From Rhodohalobacter sulfatireducens (GTDB taxonomy: Bacteria; Bacteroidota; Rhodothermia; Balneolales; Balneolaceae): a DNA stretch of 64,000 nt. Positions 28,110-37,278 of the stretch are shown here, piece by piece; the stretch's first letter is position 1, and each line of letters starts with the position of its first letter. The position numbers and the translations under genes are program-made. Under the pieces are notes generated by a model, which worked only from the letters and a program-made list of their open reading frames with translations, made no database searches and had not been told where the DNA came from. The DNA lies in contig NZ_JAKLWS010000026.1 of the NCBI RefSeq assembly GCF_022012475.1, forward strand, positions 1 through 64,000, given 5' to 3'.

Positions 28110-29714
28110 ATGAAAAATAAGGACTACAATTTTATTTGGAGGCCCGTCTCAATAGACTTTCTTACCTCAAATTTTAAAATTTCAGATACCAGGCTGTATG
28201 GCCCAATAATTGTCTGGGTATTCATTATTGTTGCTTCCTTGTTAATTACAGCTAATCTAATGCAACAAGAATGGCTTACTCTAACTTCAGACAGGGTTGA
28301 GATCATCAATTTCTTCCTGTTGAATCCCGCTTTGATCATCGGGATGATTTTGCTGTTTTGGTTTGGTTTTGAGTGGGGGTTTATTCCCGTTTATCTCTGC
28401 ACATTTACCGTGGCATATATGTCAAACATCACTGTGCTGTGGGCTTCCCTGATCGGTATGTCGTTTATTTTTGGGATGGGATTTTTTGCATTGGCGTACC
28501 ACAGTATTCGAATTCCGTATACTCTGAGAAGTATTAAAAGTGTAGCTGCTTTTGTGGTAATCTCGTTCATTGCAGCACTTGCCAGCTCTATGGGATCTTT
28601 TATTTGGAGTTTCTTCCTTCAACTCTCGGCTCAAGATACACTGATTGTTTGGAAAAGCTGGTGGACCGGGATCTTTTTTCAATCTATTCTGATATTAGGC
28701 CCACTTCTATTCATACTGTCGCCTTGGGTTGAGAAGAAGAAAAGTCAACTTTTTGAGCTTCCGGAACAGAAAGACGTTTCCCCAAAATGGATTTATGGGT
28801 CTGTAGTCAGTGTGGCACTTACCCTGGCACTTTTTATATTCTCCGGGTATCTGCTTGGGCGGTCTACTGTTCGCGAAACCGTTGGCAGCAGCGACATGGT
28901 ACTGGTCACAGACATCATGGGGTCTCTCGAAGCGTTCGAGATCATTACCTGGACATCCATCGGGCTGATTCTTATTACCGGATTTGCCGCTATCTACCTT
29001 CTGCACAGTTGGAACGAAAATTTACGGGAGCAAGTCTCAGAACGAACCGCTGACCTTCTTGAAAGCCGTGAAGAGCTAAAAGTTTCACTCAAAGAGAAAG
29101 ATATCTTGTTTAAAGAGATTCAGCACCGTGTAAAAAATAATCTTGCACAGGTACACGGCATGCTTGAGCTGCAGGAGACAATGAGCGAAAACGAAAGTGT
29201 AGCGGATCTACTGAAGATCTCGAAATCCAGAATTCGTACAATGTCTCTCGCACATGAGGCCCTCTACAATAATGAAAACTTTTCGAAAATCAGCCTTAAA
29301 AATTATATCGAAAACATCGCTGAAGTCACCCATCGTTCATTCCATGATGGTAATAAAGTTGTGAATCTGAACTATGAAGTGGACGACCTCCACCTCGATA
29401 TGGCAAAGGCTATTCCACTCGGTTTGATGATTAGCGAAATCCTGATCAATGCACATAAGCATGCGTTTAACGAAACAAAAAATGGCAGCATCAAGATTTT
29501 ATCGAGCATAAAGGATCATTCAATGCAGCTAAACATTAGCGACAACGGCTCCGGCATCCCTGAAGATCTCGATCTGAAGAAAAGCAACTCGTTGGGTATG
29601 ACACTCGTCAACAGTTTTACAGATCAGTTAAAAGCCAACATGACGATCAACAGCAATAGTCATGGCACGCGTTTTGAATTTTCGATTCCGCTGGAGTCGA
29701 TCATCAGTGAGTAA
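28110..29714 (+). CDS. membrane histidine kinase (MASE1-like, HisKA_2 family)
   Basis: 534 residues. The first ~300 form a multi-helix membrane sensor resembling MASE1, with eight or so helices. A short coiled linker (302-330) leads to the HisKA_2-type dimer domain: the phospho-accepting H339 is in FKEIQHRVKNNL. The ATPase domain follows with the N-box (SEILINAHKHAF near 449-460), DNGSG (near 477-481) and a G2-like GTRFEFSIPL. No response regulator is adjacent, so it is an orphan kinase. Such kinases often feed PhyR-like or single-domain regulators elsewhere. The signal is unknown. Confidence 0.9.
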   Translation: MKNKDYNFIWRPVSIDFLTSNFKISDTRLYGPIIVWVFIIVASLLITANLMQQEWLTLTSDRVEIINFFLLNPALIIGMILLFWFGFEWGFIPVYLCTFTVAYMSNITVLWASLIGMSFIFGMGFFALAYHSIRIPYTLRSIKSVAAFVVISFIAALASSMGSFIWSFFLQLSAQDTLIVWKSWWTGIFFQSILILGPLLFILSPWVEKKKSQLFELPEQKDVSPKWIYGSVVSVALTLALFIFSGYLLGRSTVRETVGSSDMVLVTDIMGSLEAFEIITWTSIGLILITGFAAIYLLHSWNENLREQVSERTADLLESREELKVSLKEKDILFKEIQHRVKNNLAQVHGMLELQETMSENESVADLLKISKSRIRTMSLAHEALYNNENFSKISLKNYIENIAEVTHRSFHDGNKVVNLNYEVDDLHLDMAKAIPLGLMISEILINAHKHAFNETKNGSIKILSSIKDHSMQLNISDNGSGIPEDLDLKKSNSLGMTLVNSFTDQLKANMTINSNSHGTRFEFSIPLESIISE

Positions 29715-29735
29715 ATAGAGAGTAGGAGGACCAGA

Positions 29736-30060
29736 ATGCCTCCCATGAAAAAATACTAAAGATCCGCTCGCCTCCTTCGAAGAGTTTAAAAAGAACTCAA
29801 AACCACCTGATAAAAAAGAGTCTCTCTTTCAAATATTTCGAAATTGCTGCATAGCTGTTCTCTTCGGAATCGTTTTCTTCCATATTCTTTTCTATGACTC
29901 GAAATTTTTTGCCAGAATAGCCATTGGAGAATCTTTTTACTGGTTTAAAAATCCCTATTTCTTAAACTATCTTGGATTATGTGCAGTACTTGGCTGGTGG
30001 AAAGCTCAAAAATTTACACGATGGCTCCATGAGGAGATTGGCTATTTGAGGTTTTGGTAA
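29736..30060 (+). pseudogene. small two-helix membrane protein, frameshifted by one A
   Basis: A good Shine-Dalgarno (aggagga, 29724-29730) precedes the ATG at 29736, but that frame stops after 7 codons (29757-29759). One base less in the six-A run at 29748-29753 opens a continuous 107-codon frame to the TAA at 30060. The restored protein has a charged N-terminus with SFEEFKKNSKPP, a hydrophobic helix CCIAVLFGIVFFHILFY, a second helix NYLGLCAVLGWW and the ending EEIGYLRFW. It sits directly after the histidine kinase gene. It is either a real broken gene, a slippage-regulated gene or an assembly error. No family is recognised. Confidence 0.7.
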
Positions 30061-30166
30061 TAAGTAATTCTTTCTTTTTAGAATCTGATTTGGTTTAAAT
30101 CTTTCTGTCTTTCCATCGTTATTAATACATTGAGTCAAAATTTATTTACATAAAGTGGCGATTTTA

Positions 30167-30355
30167 ATGGGAAAAACACGATTAAAAGAAAAAGTAGAAT
30201 CCCTTTTAAATGATCTGCCCGAAGATGCAGATTGGAATGATTTGATGTACAAAATCTATGTAAGGCAATCTATTGAACATGGTTTAAAGGACCTAGAGGA
30301 GGGTAATGTATTATCACACAAGGAGATCAAAAAAAAGTTCAACATTGAGAGATGA
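30167..30355 (+). CDS. antitoxin of a ParE/RelE-type toxin-antitoxin pair
   Basis: A 62-residue acidic helical protein (a GTG 12 bases upstream would add 4 residues). The helix with SLLNDLPEDADWNDLMYKIYVRQSIEHGLKDLEEG is typical of short antitoxins of the type in which the region GNVLSHKEIKKKF ends the protein. Its stop overlaps the ATG of the toxin gene (30352) by four bases, the classic arrangement. It should bind and block the toxin and probably its own promoter. No DNA-binding motif is obvious. Confidence 0.8.
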   Translation: MGKTRLKEKVESLLNDLPEDADWNDLMYKIYVRQSIEHGLKDLEEGNVLSHKEIKKKFNIER

Positions 30356-30640
30356 AAATAATCTGGACTTCTAAAGCAGAAAAACATCTCTCACAGATTT
30401 TTGACTACATTGCGGAAGACTCTCCTTACTACGCTTCTCGAACAATTGAAAGAATTATTAGTATCGCCGAAAAAATTTCTAAAAATCCACATAAGGGAAG
30501 GACTGTTCCTGAATATCAGGATAGAAATATTAGGGAGGTTTTTATGCATCCTTACAGAATTATTTACTTCATTAAAGAAATCAGAAATTTATATTCTTAG
30601 TGTAATTCACGAGGCGAGAAGTTTGCCAGATAACATGTAA
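30352..30640 (+). pseudogene. RelE/ParE-family toxin, C-terminus frameshifted
   Basis: The first ~75 residues match the ParE/RelE fold: KIIWTSKAEKHLSQIFDYIAED at the start, then the strand REVFMHPYRIIYFIKE. In this frame it ends at 30600 as IRNLYS, before the last strand. Removing one A from the run at 30578-30580 gives SEIYILSVIHEARSLPDNM ending at 30640, which is exactly the usual ParE C-terminus. The last strand carries functional residues, so the toxin is likely inactive as written. The fault may be genuine inactivation or a one-base error. Confidence 0.8.
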
Positions 30641-30667
30641 AAATAAATAATCGGATAATTCTAAACC

Positions 30668-33094
30668 CTACTCAACCGCATCCACATCCACATTAATCCT
30701 CACGGAGGATGCACCTTTCGGTTTCATCGATTTATACTTGTCAAAAATTCTATTCAGCAGCTCTTCAATTACATGGGCATTATACGTTCTCTTCAGTTTG
30801 ATATTGGCCTCCCATTGGAATTGCCCATTCATCCATTCAATAACAGATGGGGAAGGCCCCATCACAACATTTTCGCCCACTACTTTTCGCATGGCGTCAC
30901 AAAAACGGTTCGAAACCGTTTGTATCTTGCTTATTGATTTGGATTTAAATTGAAACACCACCATTCGCGAGTAAGGTGGAAAGTTTAGCATCTCCCGGTT
31001 TGCAAGTTCTTGTTTTGCAAAAGATTTAAAATCGTGCGTACGTGCCGAGACAATAGCCGGATGATCCGGTTTCCAGGTTTGGACGTAAACAATCCCCGGC
31101 TTTTCGGCACGGCCGGCACGGCCCGCTACCTGGCTCAGCAATTGAAACATTCTCTCGCCGGCTCTGAAAGATGGAAATGCAAGTTCCGTGTCTGCGTTCA
31201 CAACCCCAACTACGGTTACATTCGGAAAGTCGAGCCCCTTTGCCACAAGTTGAGTTCCGATCAAAATATCAGCCTCACCATTCAGAAATTTCTCATAAAT
31301 TTTCTGATGACCAAATTTCCCGGATGTCGTATCGCGGTCCATCCTCAACAGTCGAGCATCCGGGAACAGATCCTGCATCTCCTCCTCCACTTTTTGAGTC
31401 CCGCTCCCCTTAGACACCATATTGTCAGATCCGCATTTTTCACAGTGAGTATCCGCCCGGCGAGAATAGCCACTGTAATGGCACAGCAGAATATTTTTCT
31501 TTTTGTGATAAGTGAGACTCGTTGAACTGTGTGGACTTTGGGGAATATGTCCACAGTCTTCGCATTGCAAATAGGAAGAGTAACCCCTGCGATTGTAGAG
31601 TAAAATCACCTGCTCATCTCGCTCCAGTGCTTCTTCTATTTCTAAATGAAGTTCCGCAGTCAAAGAACCTTTCATTGCATGCTTGTATTCCAACAGGTTC
31701 AGAATTTTTACCTCAGGCATGGTTCCGGTTGGGCGCAACGGCAGCTGCAGCATTTCATGTTTCTTTTCCATCACCGCTTTCACGGAAACCATTCCCGGTG
31801 TGGCCGATCCCAACACCACAACTGCATTTTCCATGTGAGCCCGCATCACAGCAACATCCCTGGCATGATAGCGTGGAGACGGATCAAACTGTTTATACGA
31901 GGTATCATGTTCCTCATCCACCACAATCAATCCAACATCCTGAACCGGTGCAAACACAGCTGAGCGCGGCCCAATGGCAATTCGCTTATCACCGGATTTC
32001 AAACTTTGCCACGCTTCGAACCGTTCACGATCACTGAGTCTGCTGTGTAGAACAGCTATCTGATCTCCAAAAATCTGGTAAAACCGCTGAACTGTTTGAG
32101 GTGTAAGCGCAATTTCCGGTACAAGTACCAGTCCGCCTCTGTCCTGTTCTAAACAGTGTTTGAGAGCGTGAATATAGACTTCCGTCTTTCCTGAGCCGGT
32201 TACGCCGTACAGCAGAAAACTTTTGAACACTCGTTCATCAAGCGGTTCTCTAATGGCATCAAATGAATTCTTCTGTTTTTCAGTAAGCGTTTTAATTAGT
32301 TCAGGATCATGTACGCCGATATTCTGCGAATTCGTTTCTACGGGCAAATCGACCGATTCAATCCAACCCTCTTCTTCGATTCTTTTGAGTGTGTAGGGTG
32401 TAAAAAGTTCATCTCCAAGTAGATCCCGGTGAGTTTTTGGCAGATCCAGTTTTGTTAATTCCTCAAACGCCTGTTCCCATTTTTTGGATTGACCCTTCTC
32501 CGATAAATCTTCAAGGATCTCTTTCGGCTCAATGGATGCAGGGATCTTCCAATGCTTTGCCGTTTTGTAGTCCACACGCTGCCTGGGCTGTTCCCAAACC
32601 TCAATCCAGCCGGATTTTATTGCTTTGTTTAGAAGCTTTTTTTCCACTCCATCCCGCCATCGTTTTCGGGCGTTCTGGAGTGTATAATCTCCAGCCTCTA
32701 GATCCTCAAGAAGTTCTTTCTCTTTTTTTGTGAGTTGATCTCGATTTGATTTTTTAACCCGCAGTTTTTTCACTGAACTAAAATTCAGCCCAACCGGCAA
32801 CGCTGCCTGAATCGCTTCTCCCCAGCTACAGTAGTAAAATCTGTGAATCCATTCGGTAAGCTGAAGCATGGTTTCATTCATGATCGGCTCATCATCCAAA
32901 ACTTGCTCAACCGGTTTTGTCTTAAAATCCGGCCTGTGTTCGTGAACCTGAACCGCCATTCCGATGGCATATTCATTACGCAGCGGCACCCAAACCCGCA
33001 TTCCGGGCATTATGGTTTGATCCTCAGAGATTTGATAAGTAAATAATCTGCGAACGGCAGTTGGAAATGCTATATCAACATAAGTTTTTGGCAT
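30668..33094 (-). CDS. priA: primosomal helicase PriA with altered zinc site
   Basis: 808 residues, full PriA. It restarts stalled replication forks by loading the replicative helicase. The N-terminal DNA-binding domain is followed by the SF2 helicase core with Walker A GVTGSGKTEVY (near residues 295-305) and DEEHD. The zinc-binding insert normally has eight Cys; here it has C511, C514, C538, C551 and C554, but Ser at 520, 523 and 541, where the family has Cys. The codons are AGT, each one base from TGT. The C-terminal ENVVMGPSPS-type region is intact. It diverges from the DUF3311 gene. Confidence 0.95.
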   Translation of the reverse strand: MPKTYVDIAFPTAVRRLFTYQISEDQTIMPGMRVWVPLRNEYAIGMAVQVHEHRPDFKTKPVEQVLDDEPIMNETMLQLTEWIHRFYYCSWGEAIQAALPVGLNFSSVKKLRVKKSNRDQLTKKEKELLEDLEAGDYTLQNARKRWRDGVEKKLLNKAIKSGWIEVWEQPRQRVDYKTAKHWKIPASIEPKEILEDLSEKGQSKKWEQAFEELTKLDLPKTHRDLLGDELFTPYTLKRIEEEGWIESVDLPVETNSQNIGVHDPELIKTLTEKQKNSFDAIREPLDERVFKSFLLYGVTGSGKTEVYIHALKHCLEQDRGGLVLVPEIALTPQTVQRFYQIFGDQIAVLHSRLSDRERFEAWQSLKSGDKRIAIGPRSAVFAPVQDVGLIVVDEEHDTSYKQFDPSPRYHARDVAVMRAHMENAVVVLGSATPGMVSVKAVMEKKHEMLQLPLRPTGTMPEVKILNLLEYKHAMKGSLTAELHLEIEEALERDEQVILLYNRRGYSSYLQCEDCGHIPQSPHSSTSLTYHKKKNILLCHYSGYSRRADTHCEKCGSDNMVSKGSGTQKVEEEMQDLFPDARLLRMDRDTTSGKFGHQKIYEKFLNGEADILIGTQLVAKGLDFPNVTVVGVVNADTELAFPSFRAGERMFQLLSQVAGRAGRAEKPGIVYVQTWKPDHPAIVSARTHDFKSFAKQELANREMLNFPPYSRMVVFQFKSKSISKIQTVSNRFCDAMRKVVGENVVMGPSPSVIEWMNGQFQWEANIKLKRTYNAHVIEELLNRIFDKYKSMKPKGASSVRINVDVDAVE

Positions 33095-33123
33095 GAACCA
33101 AAGCTATGGAATCTTACGGAGAT

Positions 33124-33186
33124 AGTCATCGGATGAGTACTTTTTGCTAAATAATCATAATAAGTTTATTCATACATCCGAGCACT
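33124..33186. repeat. remnant of the AGTCATCGGATGAGT element
   Basis: agtcatcggatgagt at 33124-33138 is identical to the inverted end of the elements at 39854-39932 and 55888-55968. The other end (catacatccgagcact, to about 33186) is degenerate, so this is a worn copy. It lies between priA and the DUF3311 gene. Confidence 0.5.
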
Positions 33187-33270
33187 TTTTGGAAACCTTG
33201 CAGATCTTTCAGTTTAGGCTTTTAAAAACTATATTCACGCTTCATCCAATCACGAATAACCAAAAATACC

Positions 33271-33516
33271 GTGGCAAATACTTCCAGCAGTACAAGCAGC
33301 CGATCATCCTTCCGAACATCCAGGGTGATTTTTTGTATCATGATAACACTTATTGCCCTGATGATCATCTGGCCCGGATATACTTTTTTCTCATCAGCCA
33401 CTCCATTGATTTTAGGTTTCCCTCTCTCCTTTGCTTGGATCATTTTTTGCACAATCGCAGGGTTTATCTCTTTGCTTCTCCTTTACAGATCTGATCATAA
33501 ATCAAAAACAGGATAG
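33271..33516 (+). CDS. DUF3311-like small subunit of Na+ symporter
   Basis: 81 residues from a GTG at 33271 (an ATG lies inside at 33340). Two hydrophobic helices, RVIFCIMITLIALMIIWPGYTFF and FAWIIFCTIAGFISLLLLY, are split by PLILGFPLS. This matches DUF3311-type small membrane proteins that are found next to SSS symporters. The stop (TAG) is followed immediately by the ATG of the symporter. The protein probably helps its assembly or function; this is inferred from position. Confidence 0.75.
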   Translation: MANTSSSTSSRSSFRTSRVIFCIMITLIALMIIWPGYTFFSSATPLILGFPLSFAWIIFCTIAGFISLLLLYRSDHKSKTG

Positions 33517-34992
33517 ATGGAAACCGGCACAATTATTCTCATTATTGTTGGCCTGTACCTTCTTATCTCCCTTCTCACAGGCGTACTGCCATCACTCAAA
33601 ATTTCGAAAAGTGTCAGCGGATATGTAGCAGGCGACCGCAGCATGAATGTGTTTATCCTCTATTTTGTGCTGGGTGCATCGATCTTTTCATCTTTCGCAT
33701 TTCTTGGTGGGCCCGGCTGGGCGTACTCCCGTGGCGCTGCTGCTTTTTACATCATCGCTTATGGCGTGATTGGCATTGTGCCGTTCTACTTTTTTGGCCC
33801 GCGAACCTGGCGTTTGGGAGAGAAATACGGATATGTAACTCAAGCGGAACTTTTGGCCGACCGGTTCGACAGCAAATTTATATCTGTAATGCTGGCGCTG
33901 CTCAGTGTCGTCGTTTTTATTCCCTACCTCACACTTCAAATGGTGGGCGCCGGGTATGTACTGAATGTAATCAGTGAAGGGATAATCCCCTATTGGCTTG
34001 GAGCAGGAGTTACTTATTTGGTTGTTCTGATATACGTTTATTTTAGTGGTGTGATGGGGGTTGGGTGGTCCAACGCCTTCCAGGGAATGTTCATGATGGT
34101 AATGGCTTGGGTACTGGGAATTTACCTGCCAAATACACTCTATGGTGGAATTGGTGAGATGTTTACAGCTATTATGGAGAGTGGAAAAACAGCTATGTTG
34201 GAAGCCCCGGGATTGGCAGCCGACGGCACTCCCTGGGATTGGTGGGGATACAGCTCAGCCGTTCTTGTCTCGGCTTTTGGTTTTTCCATGTGGCCTCATC
34301 TTTTCATGAGAAGCTACGCTGCAAAAAGTGTAAAATCATTGCGATTGAGTGTCGTTCTTTATCCCACATTTTTGATTTTTCTTGTCCCTATTCTGATGAT
34401 CGGTTTTTCTGCCATCGTTGCTTTTCCGGGAGTTGAAGAAGCAGACAGTATATTACCTTACATCCTTATGCAGCTTGATCTTCCGGCCATTGTGGTGGGG
34501 CTGTTTTGCGCCGGTGCATTGGCTGCATCGATGTCTTCCGGTGATGCGATTCTTCATTCAGCGGCATCCATTGGAATCCGGGATGGCATAAGTCAGTTAG
34601 TACGTCATCCATTGAGCGATAAAAAAGAGCGGCTACTCATTCAGCTATCTGTTGTTTTCATTGGTTTGATCGCATACCTGTTTGCTGTTGTGATTGATGT
34701 ATCAATCGTGGCCTTACTACTTGGATCTTATGGCGGTGTTGCTCAAATTTTCCCCATCGTCTTCGCCATGTTCTACTGGAGACGAGCTACGAAAGCCGGT
34801 GCTCTTGCCGGGCTGTTTGGAGGAATTTTGATAAATACTCTCTGCCTGATCTTTCCTGAAATCAAACCGTTCCCGATGCACGAAGGAATTTATGGGTTGA
34901 TTGTAAATGTGGTCCTCCTCGTAAGCGTGAGCCTGATGACCAGACCGGATGATCCCGAACGGGTTGAGAAGTTTGTGAATTCGGGTGGGTGA
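33517..34992 (+). CDS. sodium:solute symporter (SSS family, monocarboxylate-type)
   Basis: 491 residues, about 13 helices, with the SSS signature in the second half (near residues 325-345: GALAASMSSGDAILHSAAS). The N-terminal VAGDRSMNVFILYFVLGASIFSSFAFLGGPGWAYSRG fits SSS transporters for pantothenate or monocarboxylates. The immediately upstream DUF3311-like partner favours the organic acid subgroup. Exact substrate unknown. It is separate from the amino acid symporter at 27 kb. Confidence 0.9.
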   Translation: METGTIILIIVGLYLLISLLTGVLPSLKISKSVSGYVAGDRSMNVFILYFVLGASIFSSFAFLGGPGWAYSRGAAAFYIIAYGVIGIVPFYFFGPRTWRLGEKYGYVTQAELLADRFDSKFISVMLALLSVVVFIPYLTLQMVGAGYVLNVISEGIIPYWLGAGVTYLVVLIYVYFSGVMGVGWSNAFQGMFMMVMAWVLGIYLPNTLYGGIGEMFTAIMESGKTAMLEAPGLAADGTPWDWWGYSSAVLVSAFGFSMWPHLFMRSYAAKSVKSLRLSVVLYPTFLIFLVPILMIGFSAIVAFPGVEEADSILPYILMQLDLPAIVVGLFCAGALAASMSSGDAILHSAASIGIRDGISQLVRHPLSDKKERLLIQLSVVFIGLIAYLFAVVIDVSIVALLLGSYGGVAQIFPIVFAMFYWRRATKAGALAGLFGGILINTLCLIFPEIKPFPMHEGIYGLIVNVVLLVSVSLMTRPDDPERVEKFVNSGG

Positions 34993-35280
34993 GAGTGATT
35001 TGCTTTCTTCAGAGTTCGGCATTTCTATTCTGAATCAGTCTGCGAGGTTTCCTTCAAAATTGGAGTTTCTGAGAGGATGTTCCAAAGGCGGTCAACTACG
35101 CTAAAGCTCCGATGACCAGGAACTTTTGGTATAAGTAAACCTCTTGCGTTGTATCTCAAAGGAGGACCTTGGGTGCGAACTAAGTCGAGATGACATCATT
35201 GCCATCTACTACCTCCACTAACCCCTCCTTGCACAGGAGGGGAAATTTCCTGAGACCTAAATCTACCGACTTGTATATAA
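34993..35280. repeat. intergenic repeat with GC-tract end
   Basis: Between the symporter and the trans-sulfuration gene. At 35211-35253 acctccactaacccctcc...aggaggggaaattt resembles one end of the inverted-repeat element at 49292-49423; its other end, if present, is degenerate (aaaggaggaccttgg near 35159). No gene seen. Confidence 0.4.
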
Positions 35281-36399
35281 TTATCCTAGTGCCCGCTCCA
35301 AGTCCTCAATAATATCATCGGGATGTTCGAGGCCAACACTGATACGGATCATATTTTCCGGCGATACCGAACCGTCCCCTTCACTGCTTCTTCGGTGCTC
35401 CCAGGTTGTTTCTACACCTCCAAGACTGGTTGCACGCTTGATCAACTTTGCCCGTCCAACAACTTTAATTGTATCATCATAATCGCCATCCACTAAGAAG
35501 GAGATCATGCCGCCAAAACCTTTCATCTGCTTTTTGGCGATTTCATGTCCTGTGTGAGATTCCAATCCCGGGTAAAACACATCCTCAACTTTTGGATGAT
35601 CTGCCAGGAAAGCAGCTACTTTTCCAGCATGCTCATTATGACCTCTCATTCTATACGAAAGCGTTCGGGTACTGCGACTCAGCAGCCAGCAGTCGTGGGG
35701 TGAGGGGACAGAGCCTCCCATTTTCTGAACGGTCAAAACACGCTCAAAAAAGTCATCCTCTTTCTTTGAAACTACAGCTCCGCCAAGAATATCACTGTGT
35801 CCGCCAAAATATTTAGAGGTAGAGTGCAGAACAAGGTCAACTCCCAATGCAAGCGGTAACTGGTTTACCGGTGTCGGCCAGGTATTATCAGCCACGGTTC
35901 GGATATTATTCGAATTTGCCAATTCGGCGACCGCTGCAATATCCGTTATACGCATCAACGGGTTTGAAGGGGTTTCAATCCAGATAATTTTCGTATTTGG
36001 TTTGATATGAGAATCGATATTATCCACGTCTGTCATATCGATAAAATCTGACTCCAACCCCCAGCGAGTCATAATTTTTTTGATCATCATTCGGTTTCCG
36101 GCATACACATCTTCGGGAATGATTACATGATCACCTGGATCGAGAGCTTGCAAAATGGCCGTTCCCGCGGCAATTCCGGAAGAGAAGGCTGCCGCAGTTT
36201 CACCACCTTCCAAAGCAGCAATCAAATGTTCAAACTGCTGCCGGTTCGGATTTTGCAGTCGGGTGTAATGCAGATCATCCGGGTTTCTGCCCTCCTCATC
36301 AATTTCAAAAATGGTACTTGGGGAGATGGGTGGAATAATAGCTTTTGAAGGATTCCCAATATCGAGTCCTGCGTGGATAGCCAGCGTTTCAAATTTCAT
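35281..36399 (-). CDS. cystathionine gamma-lyase/synthase family PLP enzyme
   Basis: 372 residues. The trans-sulfuration family makes or splits cystathionine, O-acetylhomoserine or methionine. The PLP lysine is K196 in HSTSKYFGGHSD, and the phosphate-binding YTRLQNP at 45-51 is present, as are the AFSSGIAAG turn (71-79) and the substrate-side region VETTWEHRRSS near 330. Which of lyase, synthase or sulfhydrylase it is cannot be fixed from sequence; features near the start and length favour the cystathionine gamma-lyase/synthase branch. It lies just after the redox operon and may belong to sulfur metabolism with it. Confidence 0.88.
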   Translation of the reverse strand: MKFETLAIHAGLDIGNPSKAIIPPISPSTIFEIDEEGRNPDDLHYTRLQNPNRQQFEHLIAALEGGETAAAFSSGIAAGTAILQALDPGDHVIIPEDVYAGNRMMIKKIMTRWGLESDFIDMTDVDNIDSHIKPNTKIIWIETPSNPLMRITDIAAVAELANSNNIRTVADNTWPTPVNQLPLALGVDLVLHSTSKYFGGHSDILGGAVVSKKEDDFFERVLTVQKMGGSVPSPHDCWLLSRSTRTLSYRMRGHNEHAGKVAAFLADHPKVEDVFYPGLESHTGHEIAKKQMKGFGGMISFLVDGDYDDTIKVVGRAKLIKRATSLGGVETTWEHRRSSEGDGSVSPENMIRISVGLEHPDDIIEDLERALG

Positions 36400-36493
36400 A
36401 ATATTCTCTGGAGATTTTTTTCAACCAATTGTTATTCATAGACTTCGTTTGCCAAATTCTATAAACATACAAGAAAAACAAACGGCATTAAAT

Positions 36494-36952
36494 CTATTCT
36501 ACTTTTTGGGAAATGTAAACGCTGGGATCAAAAATTATTTTTGAGTGAATGGACCGGGTTACCAGGCAGATCTCCTCTGCTTTCTCCATGATCCGGTACG
36601 CTTTCTTTTCTTTGGATTCATCATTTATTGTCAGAACGGGTCTTAATATCACCTTGTTCATAACATATTTACCGTCCTCATTACGGTTCATCTCACCTGA
36701 ACTTTCAACTTCCAGATCTACAAAATCCAGTTTTGAATAATCGGCAATAGCCGCAAATGAGGTGAAAAAGCAACTCACAATTGAAGCTGTATAGAGGTGC
36801 TCGGGTGACCATACACCGTCTACACCTCCTGGAAATTGTGGAGGTGTAGCCACTTCTATTGTTTCGGAAATGCCCGCTGCTGAAAGCTCACCTTTTCGTC
36901 CCTCTTTAAAGGATAGTTTTACATCGTAGCTGTGACTCTCAGGCAGCTTCAT
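36494..36952 (-). CDS. OsmC/Ohr-family protein
   Basis: 152 residues. OsmC-like proteins reduce organic hydroperoxides with two cysteines. Here they are C61 in SIVSCFFTS and C129 in EEICLVTRS, matching the family spacing. It overlaps the thioredoxin gene by 14 bases, so translation is coupled. Its partner thioredoxin is likely the electron donor. It is the last gene of the DUF2892-thioredoxin-OsmC operon. Confidence 0.9.
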   Translation of the reverse strand: MKLPESHSYDVKLSFKEGRKGELSAAGISETIEVATPPQFPGGVDGVWSPEHLYTASIVSCFFTSFAAIADYSKLDFVDLEVESSGEMNRNEDGKYVMNKVILRPVLTINDESKEKKAYRIMEKAEEICLVTRSIHSKIIFDPSVYISQKVE

Positions 36953-37274
36953 GTTCCTCCAGTTTCTGCCGGATAATCGTTTCGAGTTGTGGAGCCTGTA
37001 TTACTCCCGCCTGCTGCCATAAAACATCACCCTTGTGGAAAAGAATCATGTTCGGAATTCCCCTCACATTGTAATGAATAGCTACATCGGGATTTTTTTC
37101 AGTATCAATTTTAATGATTTGCAGATCATCGCCAAACCGGTTTTTTACCTCTTGTAAAATCGGTGGCATCATTCGGCACGGACCACACCAATCTGCATAA
37201 AAATCAACCAGTACAGGCGTTTCTCCTTTAATCAAATCGTTAAATGTGATCTCTTTTGCTTCTGTGTTATTCAT
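36939..37274 (-). CDS. thioredoxin
   Basis: 111 residues with the active-site WCGPC (C30 and C33), the cis-proline region RGIPNMILFHKG (near 73-84) and a normal thioredoxin fold. It has no signal peptide, so it is cytoplasmic. It starts 4 bases after the DUF2892 gene and overlaps the OsmC gene. It most likely feeds electrons to the OsmC-like peroxidase. Confidence 0.93.
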   Translation of the reverse strand: MNNTEAKEITFNDLIKGETPVLVDFYADWCGPCRMMPPILQEVKNRFGDDLQIIKIDTEKNPDVAIHYNVRGIPNMILFHKGDVLWQQAGVIQAPQLETIIRQKLEEHEAA

Positions 37275-37278
37275 AGTT

